A stretch of DNA of 64,000 bases from Bettongia penicillata ogilbyi (lineage: Eukaryota; Chordata; Mammalia; Diprotodontia; Potoroidae): positions 1,280,771-1,344,770 of the forward strand of contig JAJHZJ010000061.1 of NCBI GenBank assembly GCA_023548195.1, written 5' to 3'. Numbering within the stretch: the first letter of the stretch is position 1; each line of letters opens with the position of its first letter. A program made the translations under genes and the position numbers. Below, piece after piece: positions 21,272 to 33,589 of the stretch. Below the pieces are notes generated by a model, which was given only the letters and a program-made list of their open reading frames with translations, had not been told where the DNA came from and searched no databases.

Positions 21272-23160
21272 GTAAGTAAATTAAAGGAGTAGGATTGTTC
21301 TGCTGTAGAAAAATTTCCAAGAAAGGTAGTTACAAAATATGGAGAAGTAGAAATACTTAATTAAAAGTTGAAAGGAAGAAACAAAAAACAAGGTAATGGA
21401 AGTCCTGTGAATCCATCACGTAGGATGGCTGTGACTGTACCTTCATAATCACGACTGGCTAATAGATTCTTGTGGTAACTACTATAAAGGCACACTAAAT
21501 TTGGAGTAATGTCATAATTTCAGGAGAGGAACTATTGTATTTACTTTCATGTTTTGCTTCTCTTGGTATTTTAAAATAGATTGAGGGGAGGCATAAGGAA
21601 TTGTTTGAGGAATTTAGTCCTCAAATTGCAGTAACACAGTAGTTTTCATTAATCTTTGACATTCTCACCTCCATTTATTAAAACACAATTCAACTATAGT
21701 TACAAAATAATCACTGGTAATTAATTAAAATGACTAACATTTCTGCCTTTCATTTTAAGTCTGATTAAAGCAAAATAACAATTTTAGGTAAGGTTCTGCG
21801 TGTCTATGGGAGAGGAACATGGTTTGTCAGATGTTGTGAAAGACTTTTTCCTTTAGCATTTCTTTGCTTTAAAATACTACACATTTATGTCTTAAATATA
21901 TCTTGGTTCACAGGTAGAAGGATTGAGCCTTTACTGTATTCCTGACTCTGCATATCTCTTCATAGACTATAGGTACATTATCAGACTGACAGCCCAGGGG
22001 TGCTGAGAGAGATACTAGTGCCGACTGTCCTGGGGGGGGCATTCACTCAGACATGAGGACTGATCTGCTTCTGAATGCTTTGATTGAACTTTCTGAGGCT
22101 GTCCCTCAGATAAAGCATATTCCTTTTTTAGACAAATTTTGGTTAGTAAAAGTTGCAAAACAAAAAAGAGAGCAGGGTCACTTTTTCCTTCCCTTAATGG
22201 GGAGATAGTATCCAGGAGGGTGAAAAGATTTAGTAAAATAAAAGAGCCATTAGAAATCATTTCCCTTTTTTAATGCATTAAATCTGTCTTCTCTACCGTT
22301 TGAAACAAAATTTAATTTTTTCACAGCTTTACAGTTCTTGCCTGCCTTCTTCCTCTGAAAAGCTATGTAAGTTGACAATAGAATATTTGTTCTTAACAAA
22401 GAAAAACAAAGTAAAATGTTATTGCCAAATGGTAGAGACTTCTGGAGGGGCCCCAGAGCTAAGGAAGAATTTAGTCTTTAACAAGGGGAAACAGTAAAAC
22501 TTTTTAATGATCCAATGTCATAGATTTTTATGGGAGGCAAGTTTGGAAGAACTCATATTTTTACAAAGGAAAACAAAGTAAAATTTTTTATAGCTGGATG
22601 CTCTTTCTTTTATGTACCTGATAATTTTTATTTTCTTCTATAAAAAAATTTATAGACTGTCACCTGCTTTTTATATTAGCCATTTGTGAAACATTTTAAC
22701 TTTTAAAAAATGTAGTTCCTGCCCCTTACATCCACCTGCATCCCAGGGGCCTTCTATATTAGGATTATATTGTTTTTTTCTCATTTCACTATATTTTGTT
22801 TCTTATTTTATACGTATTGTTGAAGGATGGGAACCAGATGTTTTTAGATTTCTAGAAGACTGTGTACACACACATATATTTGAAATTTAATTATTTGCAT
22901 ATTTTTGTGTTTGAAGTATGTATTATATAAAATGCTTTCACCATTATACTTGGAAGCATACATTGAAGTTGTATGAGGTTTGTTTACTATTTTGTGATGA
23001 CCAGGCTTTCTGGTGATACATTTATTGAATAAAAGAATGACAGAGAGGTTTTTGTTTTTTTGTAATCTCAGAAAGAAAACCGTACAACAAAGCTTTTTTT
23101 TGTTGCTGTGAGTTGTGGACAAAAAATAAATGGATGCAGGCTGCCAGTATACTACCACAC
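21272..23160. other. SPART intron 4, first part
   Basis: No gene or clear repeat seen. Short open frames here are unlike any known protein. Confidence 0.45.
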
Positions 23161-23203
23161 AAAGCAGAAGAGAATGTGCTTTAAAAATGGAGTGTGTTTG
23201 GGA

Positions 23204-23233
23204 GTGTGTGTGTATGTGTGTGTGTGTGTGTGT
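23204..23233. repeat. (TG)n microsatellite
   Basis: TG repeat with one TA interruption, followed by GA-rich sequence. Confidence 0.85.
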
Positions 23234-23469
23234 AAGAGAGAGACAGAGAAGAAGGCTTAGGGGAGGGGGGCCATGGTAGCTAATGTAGAAAGAATATAAT
23301 ATTAAATGAGTTGTGTCCAGATTTTAAATTTAAAAAATTTTATGGGGGAAATCTTTCAGGGATTAAGGGACCAATTAATATTGATCAGTTTAAACTTTTC
23401 CATTTCATACTTAACATGGTAGAAATATATTTTAAAGAACTCATGCAAATATAAAAGCAATAGAGGCTG

Positions 23470-23612
23470 TCTGACAGTGGATTGATTGGAAAGAGAACTG
23501 ACCTTGGAGTTAAGAAAATCTTAGATCAGGTCCTGCCTCTGATACATTCAGAGCAATTCTGGGCAATTTCCCCAGCCTCTCAGTGCTACAGACAGTTAGC
23601 TAAGGCACTAAA
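23470..23612 (+). repeat. MIR-like SINE
   Basis: 'aactgaccttggagttaag', 'aggtcctgcctctgataca' and 'tgggcaatttccccagcctc' follow MIR order. Confidence 0.55.
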
Positions 23613-23689
23613 CTGCATTGGGACAGGGAGTTTTCTCATGTAAAAGTTTTCTATACCAATGAGTTCATAGGTCCAGTCCCCATCCCTAT

Positions 23690-24490
23690 ATAAGAACAAG
23701 ATCCTTTCCCCAAAGGATAGCCAGTTTTCAAATTAAGAAACAATAACTGTATGATAAAATATTCCAAATCATTAAAAATAACAAAAATGCAAATGAAAAC
23801 AACTGTTAGGTTCTCATGACACTCATCTCATTAGCAAAAGTGAGAAATGAAGAAAATGACAATTGTTACAGGGATTCTAGGAGAGGACAAAGAGTCTGCT
23901 GTGGAGCTGTCCAGTAATTCAGAAAAACAATTTGAAACTAGACCCCAAAAGTCTATCTGATCCTTTTTTAACCTGGTAATATTACTACAAGACTTGTAGT
24001 AATTCCAAAGTAAAAGACAGAAGCAAAGGACCTACAAGTACAAAAAATATTTATAGCAGCATCTTTTTGTTGTAGCAAAGAACTAAAAACAAATGGGTGT
24101 CCATCATTTGAGAGTGACTGACCAAATCGTGAAATATGAATGCAATAGAATAGTACTGTGCTAGATGAAATGATACATATGATGAATTCAGAGAAACTTG
24201 GAAATACTGGTAAGAAGCCATAAAAAGTAAAATGAGCAGAACCAGGACAAGAATTTATGTAATGACCACAATAACTTAAAGGAAAACGACTGTGAAAGAC
24301 TTCAGACCTCTGGTAACTGTAGTAACAAATGATGACTTGAAAAGATTTGTGATAAAATGTTCCTTTTGCCTCCTGCTAGAGAAGTAATGGTCTAAAGATA
24401 TAGAATGAGACATTCATTTTGACACATGGCCTGTGTGTTTATGTTTGCTTGGCTCTTTTACACTGTCAGGCTTCTTTTTGGTGGAAAGGT
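23690..24490 (+). repeat. Old L1, ORF2 C-terminal region and 3' end
   Basis: Sense matches to L1 include 'attatttaaaaataac'-like starts, 'agcagcatctttttgttg' and 'tgagcagaaccaggac'. Many stops. It is followed by a second L1 3' part in the same direction. Confidence 0.55.
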
Positions 24491-24574
24491 GAATTCGAAA
24501 GCACTTCGGATAAAGACATCACTTGAACTACCTACCTCCCACGGCTGTTATGAGGAAGACACTTAGTAAATCTA

Positions 24575-25067
24575 GTCTCATTGGAAAACAACTTGGAACT
24601 ATGATTAAAAAGCTATGAAACTGTGCATACCCTTTCACCTAATACTAAGTTTATACCCCAAAGGGAATCAAAGAAAGAAGAAAAGGACCCATATGTGCAA
24701 AAATATTTGTAGTAGCTCTTTTTGTGGTAGCAAAGATTTGTAAACTAAGGAAATGCCTATCAATTGTAGAATGACTGAAAAATATTATACAAATGTGATA
24801 GAATACTACTATATTGTAAGAAATGATAAAGGGGATGATTTCAGAAAAACCTAAGAAGATATATATGAACTGTTGCAGGGTAACAAAACCAGGGGCACAA
24901 TTTATAAAGTAACAACAATATTGTAAAGACAGTCAACTCTGAAAGAATCAGCAATTTTGATTAACACAATGACTAACCATAATTCCAGAAGACTCATAAT
25001 GAGCTGACGCAGTCACAGTGCAGATAGAAACATACCCTCTTTTTTGGAAATGGCTACTGTTTGCATG

Positions 25068-25146
<79 letters not shown>

Positions 25147-25245
25147 ATTTGCAATGGATGTTTTTTTCTTCTCTTCTCAATGAAGGGATGAGGGAAAGAG
25201 CAGAATTTAGCAAAATGAAATAAAATTGGGGATAATTTTAAAATC
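24575..25245 (+). repeat. L1 3' end with a long (TA)n
   Basis: L1 order is clear: 'acaacttggaactatga', 'tttataccccaaaggg', 'agtagctctttttgtgg', 'gatgatttcagaaaaacc', then an A-rich end. A TA microsatellite has grown in the 3' part. Confidence 0.7.
25071..25142. repeat. (TA)36 microsatellite
   Basis: 72 bp of unbroken TA, the longest simple repeat in the window. Its self-complementary sequence can form a cruciform. Confidence 0.95.
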
Positions 25246-25634
25246 ACTTTAAAAAGGAGTAACCCTAAGAAAGAAAAGAACATCAATTTTAAAAAGTTTT
25301 AATTCACCAAAGAGTTCAGAAAAGGACATAAGCAGGACAATTTTGTTACTACCTTGTTTAATATGTACTTTTCAAAAAAAACTTGTATATAGAAAGATCC
25401 TGTGTAATATACAATCCTGTTTTTGTCCATCTTGTCTATTTAAGTTTTATATTTGATTAAATTCATAGTACATTTATGTGTTGTAAAATATAAAAATAAC
25501 TTACATTATATAGAACTTGAAAGACTTACAAAGTGTTTTCCTCATAACAGCCTTGGAGTAGTTCAAGTGATGTCTGTATTTTAACCAATGAGGAAAATGA
25601 GGATAAAGGGACTTTCTTGTTTATGGTAACTGAC

Positions 25635-25850
25635 AAAATTAGAAAAGCATAGTAGAAAATACTGGATTTGTAATGGGAAGATAGGAGCAAAAATCTTGCC
25701 TCTCATCTTTACTCTATGTCCCTGAGCAAGTCACTTAATATCTCTTAGTCTCACTTATCTTGTCTGTAATGGGTATATTAATAATTACTGTACCTATGTC
25801 AAAGGATTATTGTGAGGATAGCACTATATAAATGTAAATATGGTCATAAT
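25635..25850 (+). repeat. MIR/CORE-type SINE
   Basis: 'gagcaagtcacttaatatct', 'attattgtgaggatagcac' and 'tatataaatgtaaata' are in the normal order of CORE-SINEs. Confidence 0.55.
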
Positions 25851-26049
25851 TATTTTTAATAAATTAGTTCTCGACTACAAATTCACAGTTTTCCATCATA
25901 CCATGTTGATTCCTTTTCATACATATATACACATAAATCTCTTCATAAATTTTTATTTCCAGTGTTACAGTATATGTAAAATTGCAAGTGGAAGGAAATC
26001 TGACACCATCACAACTTCCTAGCAGAGCTCTGTCCTTATTCAAAAGAAT

Positions 26050-26690
26050 TTGACCAGTCCATCCACATGTGAGATTTCAATATGCACATTAATGAACATC
26101 CTATAGAGTTTGTCCAGTATTATATATATCTGGGCCAGACAATACAGATGAACCTAGTGAGGTTCAGAGTTGAAAAAGAAGAGCACAGGCTAGAAATTAA
26201 CTGCAAAGTACTTTTACTGACCCCCAAATTGCCATAACAGCAAAGAGTTGTCTTTTTTTTTTATAGTATTGCTATATGGCAGCAAGATATGAGACAGTAT
26301 TACCTCCAGAGAACTAAAAATGAGCAAGGTGAGAAAGAAAGATGAGAAAAGTTCATGGTGGGTGTGAGCAAACTAACATATAACCAATAAAGCTTTCCAA
26401 AGAAAAACAAAAATGAAGGATGTCATTAAGGGTTCATATGACAGAAAGAAGATGAGCTAGTTAAATAGCAATGATGGCAGTTGGACAGCCAGAATGTTCC
26501 ATTCATACCAAGTCAATGTCAGGAGAAGGTGAAGGTGGACCCCTTGTGGTTGACTTTGGGGGAGAAAACTTATGTGAGTCAAACAGAATGGTCAGCCATT
26601 GGATGGATTTCAATCTGCATCATTGGAGGGAACTTCTGAATTGATGAGATCATAGATCCATTTGAATATATAAGAAAACGGCAGGAAATA
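26050..26690 (+). repeat. Second non-LTR family, C-terminal fragment
   Basis: Broken frames read like the C-terminal part of an RTE/BovB-like LINE protein: a WTARM-like motif near 26490, then 'gtggaccccttgtggttgac', and an end 'atgagatcatagatcc' with 'atttgaatatataag'. It is not the RTE family found at 14 and 53 kb. The family name is not known to me. Confidence 0.4.
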
Positions 26691-26719
26691 AGGAAAAGTA
26701 TTGTTTTGTAAAACAAGGG

Positions 26720-27245
26720 AAGACAGGTTCCCTAGAAAGCATGGTAGGAGATCTAAATAAATAAGATCTTCCCAAAAGATTTGTAGGTGAAACTAGAAGA
26801 AAAACAATTAGCTACTCAGACAGATTTGCTGTCATTTCCACAGTAATCAATTCTCATCATCAATGGGAGTGGAAACTCAACACTTTAGAATTGTATGGAA
26901 TATATGGAAGAAGTAAAAATGTCACTTGAGAAGATGAAGTTACAGAGAATGACTGAATATGACAAAATAGTTACAAAAGAAATCTAAAGTAGAGGTGACA
27001 TTTTTGAAGATACTCAGATGAGTTTTTAATCTAAGGAAGATTCCTAAAGAATAAAAAAAAATCAGATGCCATTACCAAAAAAAAAAAAAAGGAAATTCAA
27101 AAGATAACATCTTATGAGTTATGTTTACTTATCTTCCTCGACTCTTTAGGAGAAAGGTATATATACATGTCAAGGTTGTTCTTTGATCACAGTGTGAAAA
27201 GATCAAGAAGATTTTCCAAGAGTATGAAGGTCATAGTCACGTAAT
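26720..27245 (+). repeat. Second non-LTR family, region before the RT
   Basis: 'aatctaaggaagattcctaa', 'ttaccaaaaaaa' and 'ttctttgatcacagtgtg' fit the segment just before and at the start of the reverse transcriptase of the same sort of LINE. It follows the C-terminal fragment rather than preceding it, so two pieces or two copies are involved. Confidence 0.35.
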
Positions 27246-27444
27246 TGACTGGAAGGTACAAAATATACAAAATCTTGCTGTTTATTGAATACAGAAACAT
27301 TTAGTTCAGTACTACAAAACAAAACCTCAATAGCTCTCCTTCAATATAATATCTACCATGTATATGTTAATATCAAAAAATGTTCCTTGATGGTTGCAGT
27401 GACAGAAAAAATTTTCACTGATTGCCTGATGATCAGTATCGGTT

Positions 27445-29110
27445 GGTTGTTGTCCCTCATCTTGGAAGAGGAAATCATCTGCAAACAGAAAGTCATGCAG
27501 CAACACTCTCTCCACTTTGCTCTTGGCCTTTTCAAATTGAAGAACTTGCCATCAGTACAGTAGTTGACTTTGATGCCACATTTATCCTCATTGAAAGCAT
27601 TTGAAATGAAACATCACGCTAAACATCATGCTGGAAACATCATGCTAAAAAGCATGGGAGCAAGTAGACAGGGCTGTTTCACTCCATTGGTGACTGGGAA
27701 GACATGAGAGCATTGTCCATTATCCAGAACCTGGGCAAACATGCCATCATGAAATTGACATATAATGCTGATTAACTTCTCTGGGCAACCAGATTTTGAC
27801 ATAATTTTCCATAAGCCCTCACGACTAACAGCGTCAAAGGCCTTGATCAGATCTACAAATGTTTTGTACAGACCTCTGTTCTGCTCCTGGCATTTCTCCT
27901 GGAGTTGTTGGGCAGCAAACACCATATCAACTGTTCCCTCAGCCCTTTCTGAAACCACACTGGTTCTCAGGTATATGACCATCTTCCAGGTGAAAGATCA
28001 GCCTATTAAGGAGGACTGTAGGAAGAACTTTGCCAGCATTGACTAAGGGAGAGATCTCCCTGTGATTGTCGCAGGACAATCTATTCCCTTTACCCTTATA
28101 GAGATGGACAGTGGAGGCATCCTTGAACTCCTGAGGGTTAGCCTCCTCTTGCCATATAACCTGGAAAGTTTGAATCAGCTTTTGTATGAGCAATACTCCC
28201 CCTACCTTGTAAATCTCAGCTGAAATAGAATCAGCCCCAGGTGCTTTGCCACATGAAAGGAGCCTAATGGCCCTCAAAACTTCTTCTTCAGTTGGAAGTT
28301 CAGCTAAGGAGAAATTGACTTCAACCTGAGGGAAACTGTCAGTGGCCTCAGCATTGATTGATGATGGTATGTTGAGAACACTATGGAAGTGTTCAGCCCA
28401 TCTCTCTAGGATCATGTCCTTATTATTAATCAATGTGGCTCCATCAAGCACTGAGTAGTTTTGATGCACCATAGGTTTTTGGTCCATAAATAGCTTTCAG
28501 GGAATCATAAAAGCACTTTGGATTGTTACTATCAGCATAAAACTGAATTTCATCTGCCTTCTTACTGAGCCAGGAATCCTGCATCTCTCTAAGCTTTGCT
28601 TGTACTTTGCTTTTGTTGGAATTAAGTGCTACCTTCTTAGAGGTGGTGAACTATCCTGCTGGTAAATCCTGTGGAGTTCTTGTTTTTCATTTAGCTGCTT
28701 CTGAATTTCCCCATCATTTTCATCAAACAAACCTTGGTGTTTGTGAGTGTTCTGACCCAGACGAGCAAATGCAGTGCTGTACACCAAATCTCTGAAAGCT
28801 GCCCACTCCTTTTCTGCACCGTTGCCAACTATGTGTTGTCTTAACTTTACCTCCGAGTAAGCAATGAACAGTTCACACTCAGAGAAGAGCTCTAAGTTCT
28901 GGACATCAATTTTTCTGGTGGTCATTTTGCCTTGGGGGCAGCACTTTTGATGAATGTGAATATTTAGCTTGGAAAGGATAAGTGCGATCAGTTCAGCACT
29001 CTGTACCACACATTGCCTTTGTCACTGTGGAAGGGTTGATATCAGACATGACTTAAAAGAACAGATGTATGCTTGTTAGAGGTGTTTGTACAGGACATCC
29101 TCTACAGTAG
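27445..29110 (-). mobile_element. RTE-type LINE with internal deletion after the RT active site
   Basis: On the minus strand, from 29010 downward: the linker after the endonuclease (peptide with FDENDGEIQKQLNEKQ), then the RT start (28487-27939; contains GKAPGADSISAEI), the FRKG and VDLIKAFDAVSREGLW motifs, NGVKQ, and FADD at about 27485-27474. Straight after FADD the sequence becomes the 3' tail of the family ('cctcttccaagatgagg', then 'gacaacaacc'). So roughly 1.2 kb between the RT centre and the tail is missing. Several frameshifts; inactive. Confidence 0.75.
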
Positions 29111-29166
29111 TGGTAGAGTCCCAGTGGAATGGGAGGATTCCATATCCATGGTGATATTATCCACTT

Positions 29167-29362
29167 CAGTGGTTTTTAACCTTTTTTGGGTCATGGTCCA
29201 TTTTCTAGGTCTCATGAAGCCTTTGATTCTTATCTCAGAATAATGGTTTTAAATGCATAAAATATATAATATGTAGAATTTCAAAGGAAATCAATTGTAC
29301 TGAAGTAGTTACCAAAAAAATTCTTTTTAGAGTTCATGGACCCTAAATTAAGAAACCCCTGG
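29167..29362. mobile_element. hAT-type nonautonomous DNA transposon
   Basis: About 195 bp. It starts 'cagtggtttttaacc' and ends 'ttaagaaacccctg', which are inverted copies with one or two changes. Same family as 6.08-6.29 kb. The centre has 'aataatggttttaaatgc'. Confidence 0.6.
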
Positions 29363-29699
29363 TCTAGATTTATCTGTTTGTGGATAGATACTGTGTCAGT
29401 GAAATAATTCTCCATACAAAGAACTACAGATTTTGAGAGTGGGAACAGACCTTATCGGCCTTAGTCTAGTTCAATCCATATCATAGGGTCTCCTTAAAAA
29501 AGAGTTACCTAGGAATCAGTGCAGGAAAAATCAAGAATATTTTCCAGATTATAATCTGATGAATATCTCGTTGAGTCATCCACCAACACATGTACAATGA
29601 GCAGGCAGTGAAGAACAACAGTGCATTGAACCCGGAGTCAAGTAAGCAACAGGTTTGGGAAAATATGTGTGACTCTTTGCCCTTCCAGAGTGATCTGGA

Positions 29700-29892
29700 A
29701 TACAATCCCAACCTTCCAGCATCAATCTTATCTACCCCACCAAGCTACTCCCCACTCCTTTCATCTCCTCTTTATGTCTTACCTTCTCCCAGTAGATTGT
29801 GAGCTTCTCGAGGGCTAGGACTTTCATCTTTCTTTGTATTTTCAGTACTTAGCATGATGTACAATAGGTGCTTAGTAATGTTTATTGACTGT
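29700..29892 (+). repeat. L2 LINE 3' end
   Basis: 'gtagattgtgagcttctc', 'gagggctaggactttc' and 'gcttagtaatgtttattga' are the end of L2. Confidence 0.65.
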
Positions 29893-30019
29893 GGTATTCT
29901 GCGTGCATTCTCCATGTTTAAGTGTAAATATGATACCTGTTCAAATATACTGTATTCCTTTGAACCCGGTGAATGAGGTTTTATTATTACTAATTAAACT
30001 TCTATGGTTATTATTAATA

Positions 30020-30660
30020 TCGTTACTACATTAAACTGCCTAACCCTTTGGCTCAGCAACACCATTACTATGTCTGCTTCCAACGGTGACCAGGGGAGAA
30101 GGAAAGAACCTGTATGTTCTAAAATATTTATAGCCGCTCTCTTGTGATGACAAGAGCTGAACATTGCAGGGATGCCCGTCAGTCTGGGAATGGCTGAACA
30201 AGTTGTGGCATATGATTGTGGTGGAATACTTCTGTGCTGTAAGAAGTGATGAGCTCAGTGACTTAGAAAAACACGGATAGACTTGCACAAAACAGTGAAG
30301 AATGAAGTGAGCAGAACCAAGAGGATGTTGTCTAGAGTAACCGCAATTTTAAGAACAACTTTGAGCAAATAAATTATTTTGACTATTATAAATACCCAAA
30401 TTAACTACAAAGGACATATAAAGGAAGACATTATCTGCACCCAGAGAAAGAACTAGCAAATAGATGTATGATTTTACATGTATATACATACATATATGTA
30501 TACACACACATCGGGGTGGGGGGTAGAAAAAATATACAGGATAGGATAACTTGTACAGTTGTACATAATAGAGTTTCAGTTTCATGTGCGATCATCTTTT
30601 TAAAAATTATACTATGTTATGGAAATGCTTATTTTAGTCCATAAATTAAAAATGAAACAA
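30020..30660 (+). repeat. L1 3' end
   Basis: It has 'atttatagccgctctc', 'gggaatggctgaacaag', 'gtgagcagaaccaagagg' and the L1 tail 'ctatgttatggaaatgc' with A-rich end. 5' truncated. Confidence 0.75.
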
Positions 30661-30724
30661 AAATTAAAATTACTTATAAAGCAATATGTATGAATAGTTT
30701 GGCCAGGAACCATGAGGGTCTTCC

Positions 30725-31060
30725 CCTCCCAGTTTGATTTTTTTTTATTATTATTATTAAAGGGGCCATCCCTTGAGTAACTACTTAAAGAGGCCTTCTC
30801 AGTAAATGGGTGTTACCTCATTCAAAGTGAGAACCTGAAAAGACCTTAGCCTAAAAGGACCAGGGTCACCCCTTATATCCTGGGCCATCTCCAGTCATTA
30901 TGACCACTAGACCCAGATGGCTCTGGAGGAGAAATTAAGGTTCGTGACCTTGCACAGTCCTCCCTCAAATCAAAGTCAACTGCAGGTCATGTCATCACCT
31001 CCCTGATGTCATGGTCCTCTTTGAGAACAAAGAACAAACACAGCAACAACAACACAATGA
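30725..31060 (+). repeat. SINE with RTE 3' tail
   Basis: About 335 bp. The body includes 'gaccttagcctaaaagg', 'cagatggctctggagg' and 'caaatcaaagtcaactgc'. It ends 'atggtcctctttgagaac' plus A/C-rich repeats, the same tail as the RTE elements at 14.8 and 53.4 kb, whose enzymes presumably moved it. Another copy lies at 51.1 kb. Confidence 0.7.
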
Positions 31061-31390
31061 ATAGTTTTACATAGATGGAGTTCTTCTTCATTCGGTGACA
31101 TTTAAGTGTATAACTCAAGTAGTAGGATATTAAGACATCGGTTTTCCAACTTACGTTGCTTATCAAAAAGATTTCACCAGTATGCATCTCTACCTATAGT
31201 ATAATAGTGTTCCTGTTTCTCCGCAGCCTGATAATATTGAATTTAATGTTTCTAATTATTGCTAACAATATGTTGCTATAAGGTGGTATTTAGGAATTAC
31301 TTTTCATTTGCCTTACTCTGAATATTAGAGAACTTGAAGTTTTTCACATGGCTAATTATTTTATTTTCTTCAATATTTTCCCATCTTTAG

Positions 31391-31514
31391 GCTGCAGGTA
31401 CTTCAAATGAAGAAATTAATCTGAGTCAGGTTGTACCCTTTCAACCAGTTCCCGAAGAAAATGTGAGAGTGTTACCTGAATGGAGTGAGAAAGTATCTCA
31501 GAATATTTTATCAG
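31391..31514 (+). CDS. SPART: SPART coding exon 4 (residues 380-420 and part of 421)
   Basis: Acceptor CCATCTTTAG|GCTGCA, donor TTATCAG|GTACTA; 124 nt, phase 0 to 1. Encodes the run EEINLSQVVPFQPVPEE, then LPEWSEKVSQNILS, which begins the senescence domain. This part is close to other mammalian spartins. Confidence 0.92.
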
Positions 31515-31724
31515 GTACTAGGGATAATGCTATTTTTAAAATATTTAATTCCTTTTTCTCAATCAGTTGAAAAAATGTAGGGGAACCCAAGAAGCATTGC
31601 TTTTGAATGACACCCATCAGAAGCATAAAGCTTTCCTAATAGGATAATAAAGAGTTACTATACAAATGTGTATCAATATGCAAAGTTCTAGCTAAACATC
31701 ATTTTCTTATATTAAAGACCTCTT

Positions 31725-32045
31725 TTCACTTCAATTTAATATTCTTCTAAGCCTGTTTTGTTGGTAAACTCTAGCTTCCTTCGAATCTCAGCTTAAACAC
31801 TATTTCCTAATTGACACTAATATTCTCAATTAGTACCTCCTGCCTACACTTTCTTCTTCCCTAAAAATATTACCTTGTCTTTACTTTGTTTATATTTTAA
31901 ATACACTTATGTGCACATATTGTTTACCTTGATAGAATGTAAGGGAAGAGAGCATTTTTTATCTTTGTGTTCTCATTGCCTTACGTATTGCCTGACTCAT
32001 AGTAGGTAATTAATATAATCTTACTGGTTGACTGTTTCTGCTTAA
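31725..32045 (+). repeat. L2 LINE 3' end
   Basis: 'ctaattgacactaatattc', 'tagaatgtaagggaagag' and 'catagtaggtaattaata' are the series found at the L2 end. Confidence 0.6.
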
Positions 32046-32174
32046 CCATAGAGAATTGAGAAGTAGCATAAAGTAAAACCTTAGCAATCTGTACAAGAAT
32101 CATCTGGAATCTTCAGCCATTACAAATTGTTAGGAGATATTTCTTTATGCAGAGTCTAAATCTCTCTGTCTCTG

Positions 32175-32305
32175 CAACTGTCAGTCAGTGAACATTATTA
32201 AGTACCGACTGTGAACCACATAAATTATTCTATCTTCTAGACTCTGGGAATAAGCAGACAAATACAATCCCTCTTCTTTAGGATAGTCTTTCAGATACTT
32301 AAAGG
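32175..32305 (+). repeat. L2/L3-like fragment
   Basis: 'gtgaacattattaagtacc' and 'ctctgggaataagcagac' resemble the CR1-clade pieces at 39.04 and 48.38 kb. Confidence 0.4.
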
Positions 32306-32619
32306 CAACTATCATCCCCCCAAAATAATTTTCTTCTACATGACAAACATCTCCAGTTCATTCAGTCCTCCTGTGGCACGCTCTCTCATTTCCTGACCAT
32401 CCTCCTCTTGTCATCCTGTTAACTCACTGTTGTCATACCATAGATAAGAATCCTTGCAGGCCTCATATTGACTTATAAATAGTACACAGGTAATGTGAAT
32501 ATGTGGTTTTCTATTTATTTTGTTAAAGATTTCCCAATTACATTTTAATCTGATTCAGGACACTCAAGTATCGTGGGTTGTGCATTTGACCCTTCTGCTC
32601 TAGCTTGTCAGTGTTGTTG

Positions 32620-33190
32620 TATGTGAAATTTATCAAAAAGGTAAACTGAGGCAAGTTTCTCTGACCAAGATGTTATGTGTTAATAGGGACATGCAGTCTG
32701 ATAAAAAGGGTCAGTGACTTGACTTCGTTTATGCCAAAGACCCCATTTTTATAAGCATAGAACAAAGAACAGAAATCATATCCTTGGTTAGCATCACAGG
32801 GATGAGAGATCATTATTGGTTACATCCCCATGTGGGCTGTAGATTGCCTCTCTGTACCTCTGAGGACTGCCTTTGTGAATTTCATGGATCTCAGCTGCAT
32901 CCTGATGTTACTGATAGGGACTCAGGTATACACTGGTGCCAGGGGCTTAGTTAAGGCCACCTTAATTACTAAAGATGGGATAAAGTTAGTGAATCCAGCT
33001 TCTCAACGATAACACCAAACTTTGCAGGAAATGCTGAGAGAATGTTTTATGAAAGTAATAAGAACAAAGGTTTTCTTTAATGGTCATTGTGGGAAAGCTC
33101 AGGTCTTTGGTTTCTATCTTCAAAAAGAAGGGAGACTAAACTTTTGCGCACATGAGCTTCTTTACTCAGAGACAGAGAAGAGTTTTATAG
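32620..33190. mobile_element. Possible LTR of an endogenous retrovirus
   Basis: A block of non-AT-rich sequence between L2 pieces, with a start like 'ggtaaactgaggcaag' that I associate with marsupial ERV LTRs. No retroviral coding sequence is present. The ends are not defined. Confidence 0.3.
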
Positions 33191-33269
33191 CTTTGTTACA
33201 TAGAAAATAGAATATAATTACAGAATAAAATCATTTACAGAGTAAAGTAAAATATAAAATTCAGGATCA

Positions 33270-33565
33270 AGAATTAATTCAGTGTCCTTCCTAAACTGTA
33301 ATACCCAAAACTTAACACAGTGCTACAGATCAGGTCTGACCCAGGAATAAGTTCAGCAAAACTATCACTTTCTTTGTGTTTGACCCTGTGCCTCTAATAA
33401 TCCAACCTGAAATTGAATTAGCCTTTTTGGCTGCCTTATTGCCTGTTGACTCACTGAACCAGTAGTTCACTGAAACCTTTAGATCTTTTTTTACTCTGAC
33501 TTTTCTTGTCACACATATTCTATCTTGTACTTGTGAAGATTTTAGTTTTGATATCAAATAGGTCA
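33270..33565 (-). repeat. L3/CR1-like fragment
   Basis: 'agcctttttggctgcctta', 'tgttgactcactgaacca' and 'tatcttgtacttgtgaag' occur in old L3/CR1 LINEs. The strand is uncertain. Confidence 0.45.
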
Positions 33566-33589
33566 GTTTGACTTTAATGTAGAATAAAT

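Noticed and set aside
24948..25286. 112-codon frame with a Tyr-Ile repeat
   Set aside because: It is the translation of the (TA)n microsatellite within an L1.
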